Below are positions 1 through 8,654 of a DNA stretch of 37,987 nucleotides, one piece after another. The stretch comes from Flavobacteriaceae bacterium. Its GTDB lineage: Bacteria; Bacteroidota; Bacteroidia; Flavobacteriales; Flavobacteriaceae. The notes below the pieces were generated by a model that did not search any database, was not told the origin of the DNA, and saw only the letters and a program-made list of their open reading frames with translations. Numbering within the stretch: position 1 is the first letter of the stretch; every line of letters begins with the position of its first letter. The stretch spans positions 1-37,987 of the forward strand of contig CANBOV010000021.1 in NCBI GenBank assembly GCA_947371275.1. Reading direction: 5' to 3'. Made by a program: the position numbers and the translations under genes.

Positions 1-176
1 TACATCTCGCCTAACGGCGAGACACTCGAAGTGACGGTCGTGCATTGGAGGTCTGCAAAGCTTCTCGATACATCTCGCCTAACGGCGAGACACTCGAAGT
101 GACGGTCGTGCATTGGAGGTCTGCAAAGCTTCTCGATACATTTCGCCTAGCGGCGAGACACTCGCATTGACGGTTA
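1..176. repeat. 68-bp tandem repeat, about 2.6 copies, with palindromic core
   Basis: Two full copies (1-68 and 69-136) are identical base for base. A third, diverged partial copy begins at 137 and loses similarity around 165-176. Each copy contains the perfect inverted repeat TCTCGCC-TAAC-GGCGAGA (7-bp stem, 4-nt loop); the third copy carries TTTCGCC-TAGC-GGCGAGA. The unit also contains CACTCGAAGTGACGGT and ends in CTTCTCGA. These phrases resemble dispersed intergenic repeats that I associate with Flavobacterium genomes, from memory only. The array starts at base 1, so it probably extends beyond the window. No coding frame is apparent. Confidence 0.9.
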
Positions 177-376
177 TCGTTTACTTGTTACACATTTTGA
201 TTTGGGTTCTCTTTTGAAGGCATGAGATGGATTATAAAACTAGGCATTTTCTACGGTTGAAATTCCATTTCCACTAGGGCTATTTCCCTTACTATTAATT
301 ATTATTCTATATTCGCTACGAAAAATTGAAAACCAGTTGGTGCAACGACTGTATTCTAAAATCAAATTAGGCTAAA
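177..376. other. Gene-poor stretch upstream of the first MBOAT gene
   Basis: This is AT-rich sequence between the repeat array and the ATG at 377. I see no convincing TAnnTTTG promoter. The only structure noted is an open frame without a start codon, ending in a TAA at 373-375, one base before the MBOAT start. It is listed separately as a possible gene remnant. Confidence 0.6.
256..375 (+). pseudogene. Possible 3' remnant of a small membrane-protein gene
   Basis: A frame of about 40 codons runs without a stop from just after a TAG near 255 to the TAA at 373-375. It encodes a hydrophobic stretch rich in Pro, Phe, Leu and Ile (around FPLGLFPLLLIIILYSL) followed by a basic amphipathic tail (RKIENQLVQRLYSKIKLG). 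It has no ATG, and GTG/TTG occur only near its end. The stop lies one base before the MBOAT ATG, as expected for the last codons of an upstream operon gene whose 5' part is missing. A 40-codon open frame can easily arise by chance, so this is weak. Confidence 0.25.
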
Positions 377-1831
377 ATGCTTTTTAACTCCTTACATTTT
401 GCGTTTTTTTTACCGGTAGTATTTTTTCTCTATTGGTTTTTGAATCGCAAAAGTCTTACTGTACAAAATCTATTATTGCTGGTTTCGAGCTATTTTTTTT
501 ATGCTTGTTGGGATTGGCGTTTTATGTTTTTGCTTTTATTCTCTACCCTTTTGGATTACTACACTGGATTAATGATGTGCCGAACGGATAAGCCGTTGCA
601 TAAAAAAATTTGGTTTTGGTTAAGCATTTGCATTAATCTTGGCTTTTTGGTATTTTTCAAATACTACAACTTTTTTATTGCTTCGTTTACGGAGTCGGCT
701 TCACACCTGGGTCTAGTGATTAATCCGTGGACTTTAAAAGTCATTTTACCAGTAGGAATCTCCTTTTACACGTTCCATGGCTTGTCTTATGTGATTGACA
801 TTTACAAAGGCCGAATAAGAGCGGAGCAGAATTTTATTGAATACGCTGTTTTTGTTAGTTTTTTTCCGTTACTGGTGGCAGGACCTATTGAACGCGCAAC
901 GCACTTATTACCACAAATAAAAAGAAAAAGAAGTTTTGATTATGGCACTGCCGTTGATGGTTTAAAACAAATCTTATGGGGTTTGTTTAAAAAGATAGTG
1001 ATTGCTGATCAATGTGCGGAGTATGCCACTATTATTTTCAATTCGTCGGAGCACGCTTCGGGTAGTACCCTCTTGCTTGGCGCTTTGTTCTTTAGTTTTC
1101 AAATCTACGGGGATTTCTCTGGTTATTCTGATATTGCACTGGGTACTGCTAGGCTCTTTGGTATTGATTTATTGCGGAATTTTGCTTTTCCTTATTTCTC
1201 TCGAGACATTGCTGAATTTTGGAGGCGATGGCATATTTCGCTTTCCTCCTGGTTTAGGGACTATTTGTACATTCCGCTAGGAGGTAGTAAAGGGAGTCTG
1301 TGGATGAAAGTACGCAACACCTTTATCATCTTTATCGTTAGTGGATTTTGGCATGGTGCCAATTGGACCTTTATTGTATGGGGCTTTTTGAACGCTTTAT
1401 TCATTATGCCTTCCATACTATTGAATACTAACAGAGATCATCTAGAGACGGTTGCACAAGGAAAGATTTTGCCGACGCTGAAAGAGAGCTGTTCGATGGT
1501 GCTTACGTTTGGATTGACGGTCTTTGCTTGGATATTCTTTAGAGCAGCAAATGTTACGCAAGCCTGGCAAATCATCACAAAGATTGCTTCCCGAAGTTTG
1601 CTACAGCATCCAGAGTTTGACAAAGATGACACTATAAAACCCACCCTATTGCTTATAGGCTTCTTTATGGTGATTGAATGGATGGGAAGAGAGCAGCAGT
1701 ATGCTATACAGCGTTTGGTTTATTCATTCCCAAGAAGTATTCGATGGGCATTTTATGGAGTGCTTACCTTTATCATTTATTATTTTGCACTTTCGATAGA
1801 CAATCAGCAATTCATTTATTTCCAATTTTAA
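377..1831 (+). CDS. MBOAT family O-acyltransferase (AlgI/PatA-like)
   Basis: 484 aa, all hydrophobic helices. It belongs to the membrane-bound O-acyltransferase family, whose AlgI-type bacterial members pass acyl groups (usually acetyl) across the inner membrane for modification of extracellular glycans. Family hallmarks are visible: GDFSGYSDIALG at about residues 245-256, FWRRWHISLSSWFRDYLYIP at 281-300, and the invariant catalytic His in VSGFWHGANW (H326). Length is normal for AlgI-like proteins. The next gene starts 2 nt after the stop and encodes a single-pass SGNH-like protein, which is the usual AlgI/AlgJ-type pairing. A paralogue lies at 35130-36563 and aligns without gaps over the first 330 residues. 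The acceptor substrate cannot be read from the sequence. Confidence 0.9.
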   Translation: MLFNSLHFAFFLPVVFFLYWFLNRKSLTVQNLLLLVSSYFFYACWDWRFMFLLLFSTLLDYYTGLMMCRTDKPLHKKIWFWLSICINLGFLVFFKYYNFFIASFTESASHLGLVINPWTLKVILPVGISFYTFHGLSYVIDIYKGRIRAEQNFIEYAVFVSFFPLLVAGPIERATHLLPQIKRKRSFDYGTAVDGLKQILWGLFKKIVIADQCAEYATIIFNSSEHASGSTLLLGALFFSFQIYGDFSGYSDIALGTARLFGIDLLRNFAFPYFSRDIAEFWRRWHISLSSWFRDYLYIPLGGSKGSLWMKVRNTFIIFIVSGFWHGANWTFIVWGFLNALFIMPSILLNTNRDHLETVAQGKILPTLKESCSMVLTFGLTVFAWIFFRAANVTQAWQIITKIASRSLLQHPEFDKDDTIKPTLLLIGFFMVIEWMGREQQYAIQRLVYSFPRSIRWAFYGVLTFIIYYFALSIDNQQFIYFQF

Positions 1832-1833
1832 GC

Positions 1834-2778
1834 ATGAAACCATTCCTTTCAAAACTAATAGGATACTTTGGATTTATTTTCCTTATTGCGTTGCTGCTTC
1901 AAGTATTCTTATCGTACCGTATACAGGATAAAATTATTAGTGATAACAATCCGTCTGAGGTATCCAGCAACAAGAATGCGGAATTACTTTTTCTTGGCAA
2001 TTCTAGATGTTCTATGCATTTTGATCCCGCTTTTTTTGCTACTAACTACTCCCTTCGGTGTGCTAATCTTGGCATTAATGGGCATCATGATCTCGCTATG
2101 GCCACGTTGCAACTGCAACGGTTTATGATGGCAAATAAAGCTCCGAAGTATGTGGTATTGAATTTTGACCCTTTTACTTCAGTGGGAGGAAGCACTAACA
2201 AATCAAATTTTGTTTTGAAGGATGAATTTGCGCGGTATGCCTTTTTCCCTCATGACAAAGATTCTTTGTATGCCAATTATTTTAAATTCTCGTTGGCCGA
2301 AAAGTACCTTCCTTTGTATGCTTTATTCAAATACCGACAATTTAGAAACTGTATCTTTATAAAAAACACTAACGATTACAAAACGTTTGGGTATCAAAAA
2401 AAAGACCAGTATTGGGATACTTTAGTGCCAAACAACGAGCGTTTTTTAAAGCATAAATATTTTAAGAAATCGGCACTACCCTCGATTAGCATAGCCCTTA
2501 GTGCCTTGAATACGATGTGTGTGCGGCACCATATTAAATTGCTGTGTATACAGACACCGGTGCATCAATCTGTTTATGATACAGTGCTTTATTCGGCTAC
2601 GGGAACGCTTTGCCGCCAACTTAAGATTCCGTTTATTGATGTAAACACCCCTTATTTTGCTAGCCATTCAAAACTCTATTTGAATGCCAATCATTTAAAT
2701 ACTTATGGTGTAGGTCAACTGAATTTATTTTTGAAAAAAGACCCAGTATTTAACCATTTTATTACCCAAAAACCTTAA
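1834..2778 (+). CDS. Membrane-anchored SGNH/GDSL-like protein, partner of MBOAT
   Basis: 314 aa. The ATG at 1834, two bases after the MBOAT stop, is chosen; longer frames would run back into the MBOAT coding region. Residues 5-26 form a signal anchor, so the body is probably periplasmic. LLFLGNSRCS at 51-60 fits an SGNH block I with S57 as nucleophile. Near the C-terminus, NANHLNTYG has the expected His (H287), but the usual Asp three residues before it is Asn (N284). AlgJ/AlgX/PatB-type SGNH proteins complete acetyl transfer to the polymer together with an MBOAT. Function as a transferase is inferred from that pairing; activity is uncertain because of the Asp change. Confidence 0.65.
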   Translation: MKPFLSKLIGYFGFIFLIALLLQVFLSYRIQDKIISDNNPSEVSSNKNAELLFLGNSRCSMHFDPAFFATNYSLRCANLGINGHHDLAMATLQLQRFMMANKAPKYVVLNFDPFTSVGGSTNKSNFVLKDEFARYAFFPHDKDSLYANYFKFSLAEKYLPLYALFKYRQFRNCIFIKNTNDYKTFGYQKKDQYWDTLVPNNERFLKHKYFKKSALPSISIALSALNTMCVRHHIKLLCIQTPVHQSVYDTVLYSATGTLCRQLKIPFIDVNTPYFASHSKLYLNANHLNTYGVGQLNLFLKKDPVFNHFITQKP

Positions 2779-2856
2779 TTATACGTTTGGGAGTCGTCCT
2801 CTAGTTGCTTGACAATTTTCTAAAGCATAAAGGGCCAAATCTAAACGCAACCTTTG

Positions 2857-2864
2857 TATCTTTG
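2857..2864 (+). promoter_or_regulatory. Promoter -7 element for the lipA operon
   Basis: TATCTTTG fits the Bacteroidota -7 consensus TAnnTTTG exactly and predicts transcription starting about 15 nt before the lipA ATG at 2884. I see no good -33 TTTG at the normal distance. The position argues against the TTG at 2854 as the lipA start codon, because that codon would lie upstream of the transcript. Confidence 0.55.
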
Positions 2865-2883
2865 TACCGCAAAAAATTGGAAC

Positions 2884-3753
2884 ATGGAATCATTGATTGA
2901 CAACAATTTGCCAGTGGGGAAACCTAAGTGGTTGAAAGTAAAGCTCCCTATAGGCCAAAAATACACAGAACTTCGCGGTTTGGTAGACAAGTACCAATTG
3001 AACACCATTTGTACTTCGGGCAGTTGTCCGAATATGGGTGAATGTTGGGGAGAAGGCACGGCTACCTTTATGATTTTGGGGAACATCTGTACCCGTTCGT
3101 GTGGCTTTTGTGGGGTAAAAACCGGCAGACCTGAAACGGTGGATTGGGATGAACCTGAGAAAGTAGCCCGTTCCATAAAGATTATGAAGATTAAGCATGC
3201 GGTGATCACTAGTGTGGACCGTGATGACTTGAAAGATATGGGATCGATTATCTGGTTTGAAACTGTACAGGCGATTCGTCGTATGAATCCGGAGACCACT
3301 TTAGAAACCCTTATACCCGATTTTCAAGGTGTGGAACGCATTATAGACCGTATCATAGAGGCCAATCCAGAAGTGGTATCCCACAACGTTGAGACGGTGC
3401 GCCGTTTGACTCGTGAAGTGCGTATTCAAGCTAAGTACGACCGTAGTTTGGCTGTGTTGAAATACTTGAAAGATCAGGGGATTCGTAGAACTAAGTCGGG
3501 CATCATGCTAGGCCTTGGTGAAACCGAAGAAGAAGTGATCCAAACGATGCAAGACTTGAGTGATCAGGGGGTTGACATAGTAACGATTGGTCAGTACCTG
3601 CAGCCTAGTAAGAAGCATTTACCGGTGAAGGAGTACATTACTCCGGAGCAGTTTGAAAAATATGAGAAGATAGGCAAAGCGATGGGCTTTAGACATGTAG
3701 AAAGCGGCGCATTGGTGCGTTCGTCTTACCACGCAGAGAAGCACATCTTATAA
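2884..3753 (+). CDS. lipA: Lipoyl synthase
   Basis: 289 aa, the normal size for LipA. It is the radical-SAM enzyme that inserts two sulfurs into protein-bound octanoate to make the lipoyl cofactor of pyruvate and 2-oxoglutarate dehydrogenases and the glycine cleavage system. Both cluster motifs are present: the auxiliary cluster CX4CX5C (C43, C48, C54) and the radical-SAM CX3CX2C (C69, C73, C76). The C-terminal VRSSYHAE contains the conserved serine that ligates the auxiliary cluster in the family. I chose the ATG at 2884 over a frame beginning TTG at 2854 because a -7 element lies at 2857-2864. It heads a tight operon with the efflux gene (9 nt gap) and gapA. Confidence 0.97.
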   Translation: MESLIDNNLPVGKPKWLKVKLPIGQKYTELRGLVDKYQLNTICTSGSCPNMGECWGEGTATFMILGNICTRSCGFCGVKTGRPETVDWDEPEKVARSIKIMKIKHAVITSVDRDDLKDMGSIIWFETVQAIRRMNPETTLETLIPDFQGVERIIDRIIEANPEVVSHNVETVRRLTREVRIQAKYDRSLAVLKYLKDQGIRRTKSGIMLGLGETEEEVIQTMQDLSDQGVDIVTIGQYLQPSKKHLPVKEYITPEQFEKYEKIGKAMGFRHVESGALVRSSYHAEKHIL

Positions 3754-3762
3754 TTGGAACCT

Positions 3763-4638
3763 ATGGAAATTACCCACACCCAAGCGGCTATTAAGGCCAC
3801 CTATTTTAGTTTGATAGGCAATGCTTGTTTGGCACTCATTAAAGGTGTTGCGGGTATCTTTGGTAACTCCTATGCATTGATTGCGGATGCCATCGAATCT
3901 ACTACGGATATATTCTCATCGTTTTTGGTGTTGTTTGGATTGAAGTATTCTAGTAGGCCTGCCGATGAGAACCATCCTTATGGACATGGACGAGCAGAGC
4001 CCTTGATTACCTTTTTGGTGGTTGGCTTTTTGATTACTTCGGCGACGATAATTGCTTATGAAAGCATCGCGAACATTGGGACACCCCATAGTTTGCCAAA
4101 ACCATGGACGTTGATTATCTTGGGAATCATCATTGTATGGAAAGAGTTTTCTTTTCGCAAAGTGATGAAGAAAGGGATCGAGACCAACAGTTCGTCCTTG
4201 CGTGCCGATGCTTGGCACCACCGCAGTGATGCCATTACCTCTGTAGCGGCATTTATAGGCATTTCTATTGCCCTACTTATGGGAAAGGGATATGAATCGG
4301 CCGATGACTGGGCTGCGTTGTTTGCCGCTGGGTTTATATTATACAATAGCTACTTGATTTTTAGACCTGCTTTGGGAGAGATTATGGATGAGCATTTGTA
4401 TGATGATTTGGTTTTGGACATCCGCAGGGTAGCTCAGACCGTTGAGGGTGTTATTGATACAGAAAAATGTTATATCCGCAAGGCGGGAATGAAGTACCAT
4501 GTAGATTTGCATGCTTTAGTAGATGCGAATTTATCGGTAAAAGAAGGGCATGACATTTCCCATTTATTAAAAGACACTTTATTACGAGAACTTCCTCAAT
4601 TGGGACAAGTCTTGATTCATATAGAACCCCATGAATAA
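3763..4638 (+). CDS. Cation diffusion facilitator family transporter
   Basis: 291 aa with about six membrane helices and a cytoplasmic C-terminal domain, the standard CDF architecture. CDF proteins export Zn2+, Fe2+, Mn2+ or Co2+ by proton antiport. The membrane metal site is visible as E45xxxD49 (in ADAIESTTD) and H152xxxD156 (in ADAWHHRSD). The first site has Glu where YiiP has Asp, so I would not assign metal specificity. The HPYGHGRAEP motif at 71-80 is typical. Start chosen at the ATG 3763; a TTG at 3754 directly after the lipA stop is the alternative. The last 8 nt overlap gapA, which implies translational coupling. Confidence 0.9.
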   Translation: MEITHTQAAIKATYFSLIGNACLALIKGVAGIFGNSYALIADAIESTTDIFSSFLVLFGLKYSSRPADENHPYGHGRAEPLITFLVVGFLITSATIIAYESIANIGTPHSLPKPWTLIILGIIIVWKEFSFRKVMKKGIETNSSSLRADAWHHRSDAITSVAAFIGISIALLMGKGYESADDWAALFAAGFILYNSYLIFRPALGEIMDEHLYDDLVLDIRRVAQTVEGVIDTEKCYIRKAGMKYHVDLHALVDANLSVKEGHDISHLLKDTLLRELPQLGQVLIHIEPHE

Positions 4639-5632
4639 AAAAACACGCATCGCTATCAATGGTTTTGGTCGTATAGGGAGAAACCTCTTTCGTTTGCTAT
4701 TGGATCATCCTAGTCTGGAAGTGGTGGCGATTAATGACATCGCCGACACGCGTACGATGGCGCATTTGATTAAGTATGACAGCATACATGGTGTATTGCC
4801 AATGTTGGTTACTTATGATGAGACTTCATTACTTGTAGATGGGAAATCCTATTTGTTTTTTCATGAGCGAGAGATTGCTCGATTGGATTGGGGCACCCAT
4901 GCCATTGATTTTGTCGTTGAATGCACTGGGAAATACAAAACCTTTGAGGAGATTAACCAACATATACAAGTGGGTGCTAAAAAAGTAATACTCTCTGCCC
5001 CTTCTGAGGTACCTGAAATTAAGACGGTGGTCTTAGGAGTTAACGAAGGCATATTGGATGGTACAGAAACCATAGTATCTAATGCTAGCTGTACGACCAA
5101 TAATGCTGCCCCTATGATTAAGGTAATTAACGAACTCTGTGGCATTGAGCAAGCCTATATAACTACTGTGCATTCCTATACTACAGATCAGAGTTTGCAT
5201 GACCAGCCCCACAAAGATTTGCGCAGAGCACGTGGTGCTAGTCAGTCGATTGTCCCTACGACTACAGGAGCAGCGAAGGCATTGACTAAAATCTTTCCGG
5301 AAATGGAAGGAAAAATTGGAGGCAGTGGCATTAGGGTACCTGTACCCGATGGGTCCTTGACGGACATTACCTGTTATGTTAAGCGTGCGGTGACTATAGA
5401 ACAAATCAATAAGGCCTTTAAGCAAGCCTCTGAAGCCCAGTTAAAAGGCATTTTGGATTATACTGAAGACCCAATAGTATCTGTGGACATCTTGGGGAAT
5501 CCACACTCTTGTTTGTTTGATGCTCAGCTTACTTCGGTCATCGATAAAATGGTTAAAGTGGTGGGGTGGTATGATAATGAAATAGGTTATTCGTCGCGAA
5601 TAATCGACCTTATTCTATTGTTAAAAAAATAA
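4631..5632 (+). CDS. gap: Type I glyceraldehyde-3-phosphate dehydrogenase
   Basis: 333 aa, full length. It converts glyceraldehyde 3-phosphate, phosphate and NAD+ to 1,3-bisphosphoglycerate in cytoplasmic glycolysis, or runs the reverse in gluconeogenesis. The Rossmann motif INGFGRIGRN is at 9-18, with Asp36 in AINDIAD suggesting NAD rather than NADP. The catalytic Cys is C154 in NASCTTNN and the base is H181 in TVHSYTTDQ. WYDNEIGYS near the C-terminus is the family signature. It starts 8 nt inside the transporter gene. Flavobacteria often carry more than one gap paralogue, so whether this is the main glycolytic copy cannot be told from the window. Confidence 0.96.
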   Translation: MNKKTRIAINGFGRIGRNLFRLLLDHPSLEVVAINDIADTRTMAHLIKYDSIHGVLPMLVTYDETSLLVDGKSYLFFHEREIARLDWGTHAIDFVVECTGKYKTFEEINQHIQVGAKKVILSAPSEVPEIKTVVLGVNEGILDGTETIVSNASCTTNNAAPMIKVINELCGIEQAYITTVHSYTTDQSLHDQPHKDLRRARGASQSIVPTTTGAAKALTKIFPEMEGKIGGSGIRVPVPDGSLTDITCYVKRAVTIEQINKAFKQASEAQLKGILDYTEDPIVSVDILGNPHSCLFDAQLTSVIDKMVKVVGWYDNEIGYSSRIIDLILLLKK

Positions 5633-5676
5633 AATCATTATATTTATCGTCCTAATGCTGTATAAATCTTCAATTT

Positions 5677-7845
5677 ATGAGATGGTTTTGGCTTCTTTTC
5701 TTATTTCAGACCTTTAGTTTCGGACAAAAGAAAGCTGTTGACAACATTGACAGTACCTCCTATTACATCCAATTGGCCAATTTTAACAAAAAGACCAATA
5801 ACTATAAGTTTGCCTTGTCTTTTTCGCAGCAGGCATTTAATTATGCTAAGGCCCATAACAACGTTAAGGGAAAGGCGCGTGCTTTATTCTCGTTGGCTTC
5901 TACCTATTTTGATTTAAAGAAAACAAAAGATGCTATAGAAACCTTTACTCAGAGTGCTGATTTTTTCAGTCAGCTCCCTCCTACTTCGGGTTATGCCTTG
6001 TGTTATTACAATATTGGTTTGTGTTATATGAACCAGGAAGATTTTGACATGGCGGAGGAAAACTTTGACAAGGCTGAATCTATTTATTATTCCTTAAAAA
6101 TTGACGCTTCAGGTTTATTGAATTTGCAGAAGGGAATATTGTATAAGAATAAGGGTAAGTTGGATTTGGCCACCAAGCTCTTTAATGAAATTGTTTCTAA
6201 GAACGAAGTGAAGGACGTGTTTAAAACCCGAGCAGAAGCATTGTACCAATTGGGTGCCATAGAAGCTTCTCTGGACCACAATAACCTGGCTGCTAATTAC
6301 TTGAACAGGGCATTACAAGACAATGCTAAGGATGGGAATTTAGATCAGAAAGCCAAGATATTATTAGAATTGAGCAAGACCTATGATAAATTATTGGATG
6401 TTAAGCGGTCGTATACCTATTTAAAGGCCCACCTGTTATTGAAAGACAGTTTGTCACATTTGAACAATGTCAAATTGGATATTACAGATTATGAAGCGTT
6501 TAAGGAGAGCGAGCGTATGCGTGCTTTGGAACAATTAACGAAGGAGAATGAGGCGCAGCAGAAAACGAATAAGTTTGCTCGACTAATCAGTATATTGGCG
6601 ATTGCGTTGATTTCGATTTTGTCGTTATTGAGTTTGTCGCTCTATAAAAACAACATCATCCGCAGTCAGTCGAATATATTATTACGAGAGAAAAACTTTG
6701 AGTTGCAAATTGCTAAAGACAAGGCTGAGAAAGCTTCTAAAGCCAGGGCAGAGTTCTTATCTACGGTAAGCCATGAATTGCGTACCCCTTTGAATGCCAT
6801 TAATGGGATTACCCATATCTTGATTGAGGACAATCCGAAGGAGAGTCAGGTACATTATCTTAATTCGCTTAAGTTTTCGGGGAATTACTTATTGACCTTT
6901 ATTAATGAAATCTTAGAGATTAACCGAATAGAATCGAGTACTATAGAAATCGAGTATATTGACTTTGACATTAAGCAATTGTTGGTAGACATCCAAAATA
7001 CGATGAATGAGATTGCGGCTAAGAACCACAATACCTTTTTGTTGGAGGTCGATGCGGCTATACCTGATGTCATTTTGGGCGACCCCACTAAACTTTCTCA
7101 AATCTTTATTAATTTAATAAATAATGCCTTGAAGTTTACTAAAAATGGAGAGGTCAAAGTGGTGGCAAAATTGGTTGAAACGGGGGATGATTTTTCTCGT
7201 ATTAATTTTGCCGTAAGCGACACTGGCATAGGAATCCCTGAAGAAAAGCAGGAGACGATCTTTGACAGTTTTTCTCAGGGTTCGATAGAGATCAACCGCA
7301 AGTATGGTGGCACTGGATTGGGGCTTACTATCGTTAAGAAATTGGTTGACTTGTTGGGAGGCGACATTAATTTGGTAAGTGAAGTTAATGTTGGCACTAC
7401 CTTTGATTTTGAGTTGAATTTGTTGCATGGAAATGGTGCGATTACCATTGAAAAAACAAGTTATTATTCGGATGACGTCTTGGAAGGCAAATACTTATTG
7501 GTTGTTGAGGACAACAAAATTAACCAGATGGTTACTAAGAAAATGCTAGAAAACAAGGGCATGAAGTGTAAGATCATTGATAATGGCGAGGAGGCTGTCA
7601 CTTTGCTAAAGGCTGAGAATACCTTTGATTTAGTTTTGATGGATGTGCATTTGCCGGGCATTAATGGAACGATTGCCACCCAAAACATTAGAGAGTTTGA
7701 TGTTAAAAAACCAATTATTGCCTTGACGGCTATTTCGTTGAATGAGAATAGAGAAATGCTGTTGTCTTTTGGCATGACGGATGTGATTACCAAACCTTTT
7801 GACCCGGAGACTTTTTATAGAATAATCGCTATGAATTTGAGTTAG
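5677..7845 (+). CDS. TPR-containing hybrid sensor histidine kinase with receiver domain
   Basis: 722 aa. Order: signal-like hydrophobic N-terminus (1-16); about six tetratricopeptide-like repeats (roughly 30-260), presumably periplasmic; a membrane helix at about 302-324; a short coiled coil; a HisKA domain with phospho-acceptor H366 in SHELRTPLNA; a HATPase with its N box (NLINNALKF) and G boxes (DTGIGIPEE, GGTGLGLTI); and a C-terminal receiver with acidic pair in VVEDN, phospho-acceptor D656 in LMDVHLPG and K706. No output domain is attached, so phosphate must go to a separate protein or the receiver must act by contact. The ligand is unknown. Its stop codon overlaps the tail of the convergent punA by 4 bp. 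Confidence 0.92.
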   Translation: MRWFWLLFLFQTFSFGQKKAVDNIDSTSYYIQLANFNKKTNNYKFALSFSQQAFNYAKAHNNVKGKARALFSLASTYFDLKKTKDAIETFTQSADFFSQLPPTSGYALCYYNIGLCYMNQEDFDMAEENFDKAESIYYSLKIDASGLLNLQKGILYKNKGKLDLATKLFNEIVSKNEVKDVFKTRAEALYQLGAIEASLDHNNLAANYLNRALQDNAKDGNLDQKAKILLELSKTYDKLLDVKRSYTYLKAHLLLKDSLSHLNNVKLDITDYEAFKESERMRALEQLTKENEAQQKTNKFARLISILAIALISILSLLSLSLYKNNIIRSQSNILLREKNFELQIAKDKAEKASKARAEFLSTVSHELRTPLNAINGITHILIEDNPKESQVHYLNSLKFSGNYLLTFINEILEINRIESSTIEIEYIDFDIKQLLVDIQNTMNEIAAKNHNTFLLEVDAAIPDVILGDPTKLSQIFINLINNALKFTKNGEVKVVAKLVETGDDFSRINFAVSDTGIGIPEEKQETIFDSFSQGSIEINRKYGGTGLGLTIVKKLVDLLGGDINLVSEVNVGTTFDFELNLLHGNGAITIEKTSYYSDDVLEGKYLLVVEDNKINQMVTKKMLENKGMKCKIIDNGEEAVTLLKAENTFDLVLMDVHLPGINGTIATQNIREFDVKKPIIALTAISLNENREMLLSFGMTDVITKPFDPETFYRIIAMNLS

Positions 7846-8654
7846 TAGTGCAGAATTAACTCTTTGATGAGTTGGCGCACTTGTGGTTCGGCTGCATTGG
7901 CTGCTTTTAGCACTTCTTCGTGTGAGATGGATTCAAGATGCTCTTCGCTTCCAATATCGGTAATAACCGAAATACCAAAGGTTTCCAGTTCCATGTGGCG
8001 TGCCACGATTACTTCGGGAACGGTAGACATGCCCACACAATCAGCCCCAATGTTTTTTACCATTTTATATTCGTGTAAGGTTTCAAAAGTGGGACCTTGC
8101 AAGGCCATATAGACCCCATCAAACACTTCAATGTTGGCTGCTTTGGCTACTTCTTTCGCCTTTGCTATCATTTTAAAACTATAGGGTTCGTTCATGTTTA
8201 CGAATCGAGGTCCGAAGCGGTCGTCATTTTTACCTCGCAGGGGATGTTCGGGCATCATGTTGACGTGGTCTTTTAGCAAGACAATTGAGCCTACACTGTA
8301 GGCGGGATTTACACCTCCTGCGGCATTGGACACAATTAATTTGGTTACCCCTATGTATTTCATTACGCGTACTGGGAAGGTCACTTCTTGCATGGAATAG
8401 CCTTCATAGTAATGAAAGCGACCTTGCATGGCTACTACTTTCTTATCACCAATGGTACCAAAAACTAAAGCCCCTTTGTGGCCTTGTACGGTCGACACTG
8501 GGAAGTTGGGTATTTCAGTATAGGGCAAAGTGAACTCGATGGTAATATCTTCTGTAAAACTCCCTAAACCTGAGCCTAGAATTACACCGTATTCTGGTAT
8601 AAAATTGGTTTTACTTTTGATATAATTAACGGTTTCCTGAACAAGTTCCCACAT
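7842..8654 (-). CDS. Purine nucleoside phosphorylase (trimeric class, PNP-I)
   Basis: 270 aa. It splits purine (deoxy)nucleosides with phosphate to the free base and (deoxy)ribose 1-phosphate, in purine salvage. Signatures of the trimeric family are GVILGSGLGSF near the N-terminus, RFHYYEGY, SNAAGGVNP, a nucleobase-pocket region GPTFET, and VGMSTVPEVIVARH. I set the start at the ATG at 8654 (MWELVQETV), because the seven residues of the longer frame add nothing to the fold. This start lies 29 nt inside the 3' end of lpxK, so the two are probably one transcript with coupled translation. Confidence 0.93.
   Translation of the reverse strand: MWELVQETVNYIKSKTNFIPEYGVILGSGLGSFTEDITIEFTLPYTEIPNFPVSTVQGHKGALVFGTIGDKKVVAMQGRFHYYEGYSMQEVTFPVRVMKYIGVTKLIVSNAAGGVNPAYSVGSIVLLKDHVNMMPEHPLRGKNDDRFGPRFVNMNEPYSFKMIAKAKEVAKAANIEVFDGVYMALQGPTFETLHEYKMVKNIGADCVGMSTVPEVIVARHMELETFGISVITDIGSEEHLESISHEEVLKAANAAEPQVRQLIKELILHY

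Noticed and set aside
1..176. Repeat array considered as a CRISPR array
   Set aside because: The two full units are identical over the entire 68 bp, so there are no unique spacers, and no cas genes are in the window.
1678..1833. Longer start for the first SGNH-like protein inside the MBOAT gene
   Set aside because: The extension overlaps MBOAT coding sequence in another frame, and the signal anchor begins properly at the ATG 1834.
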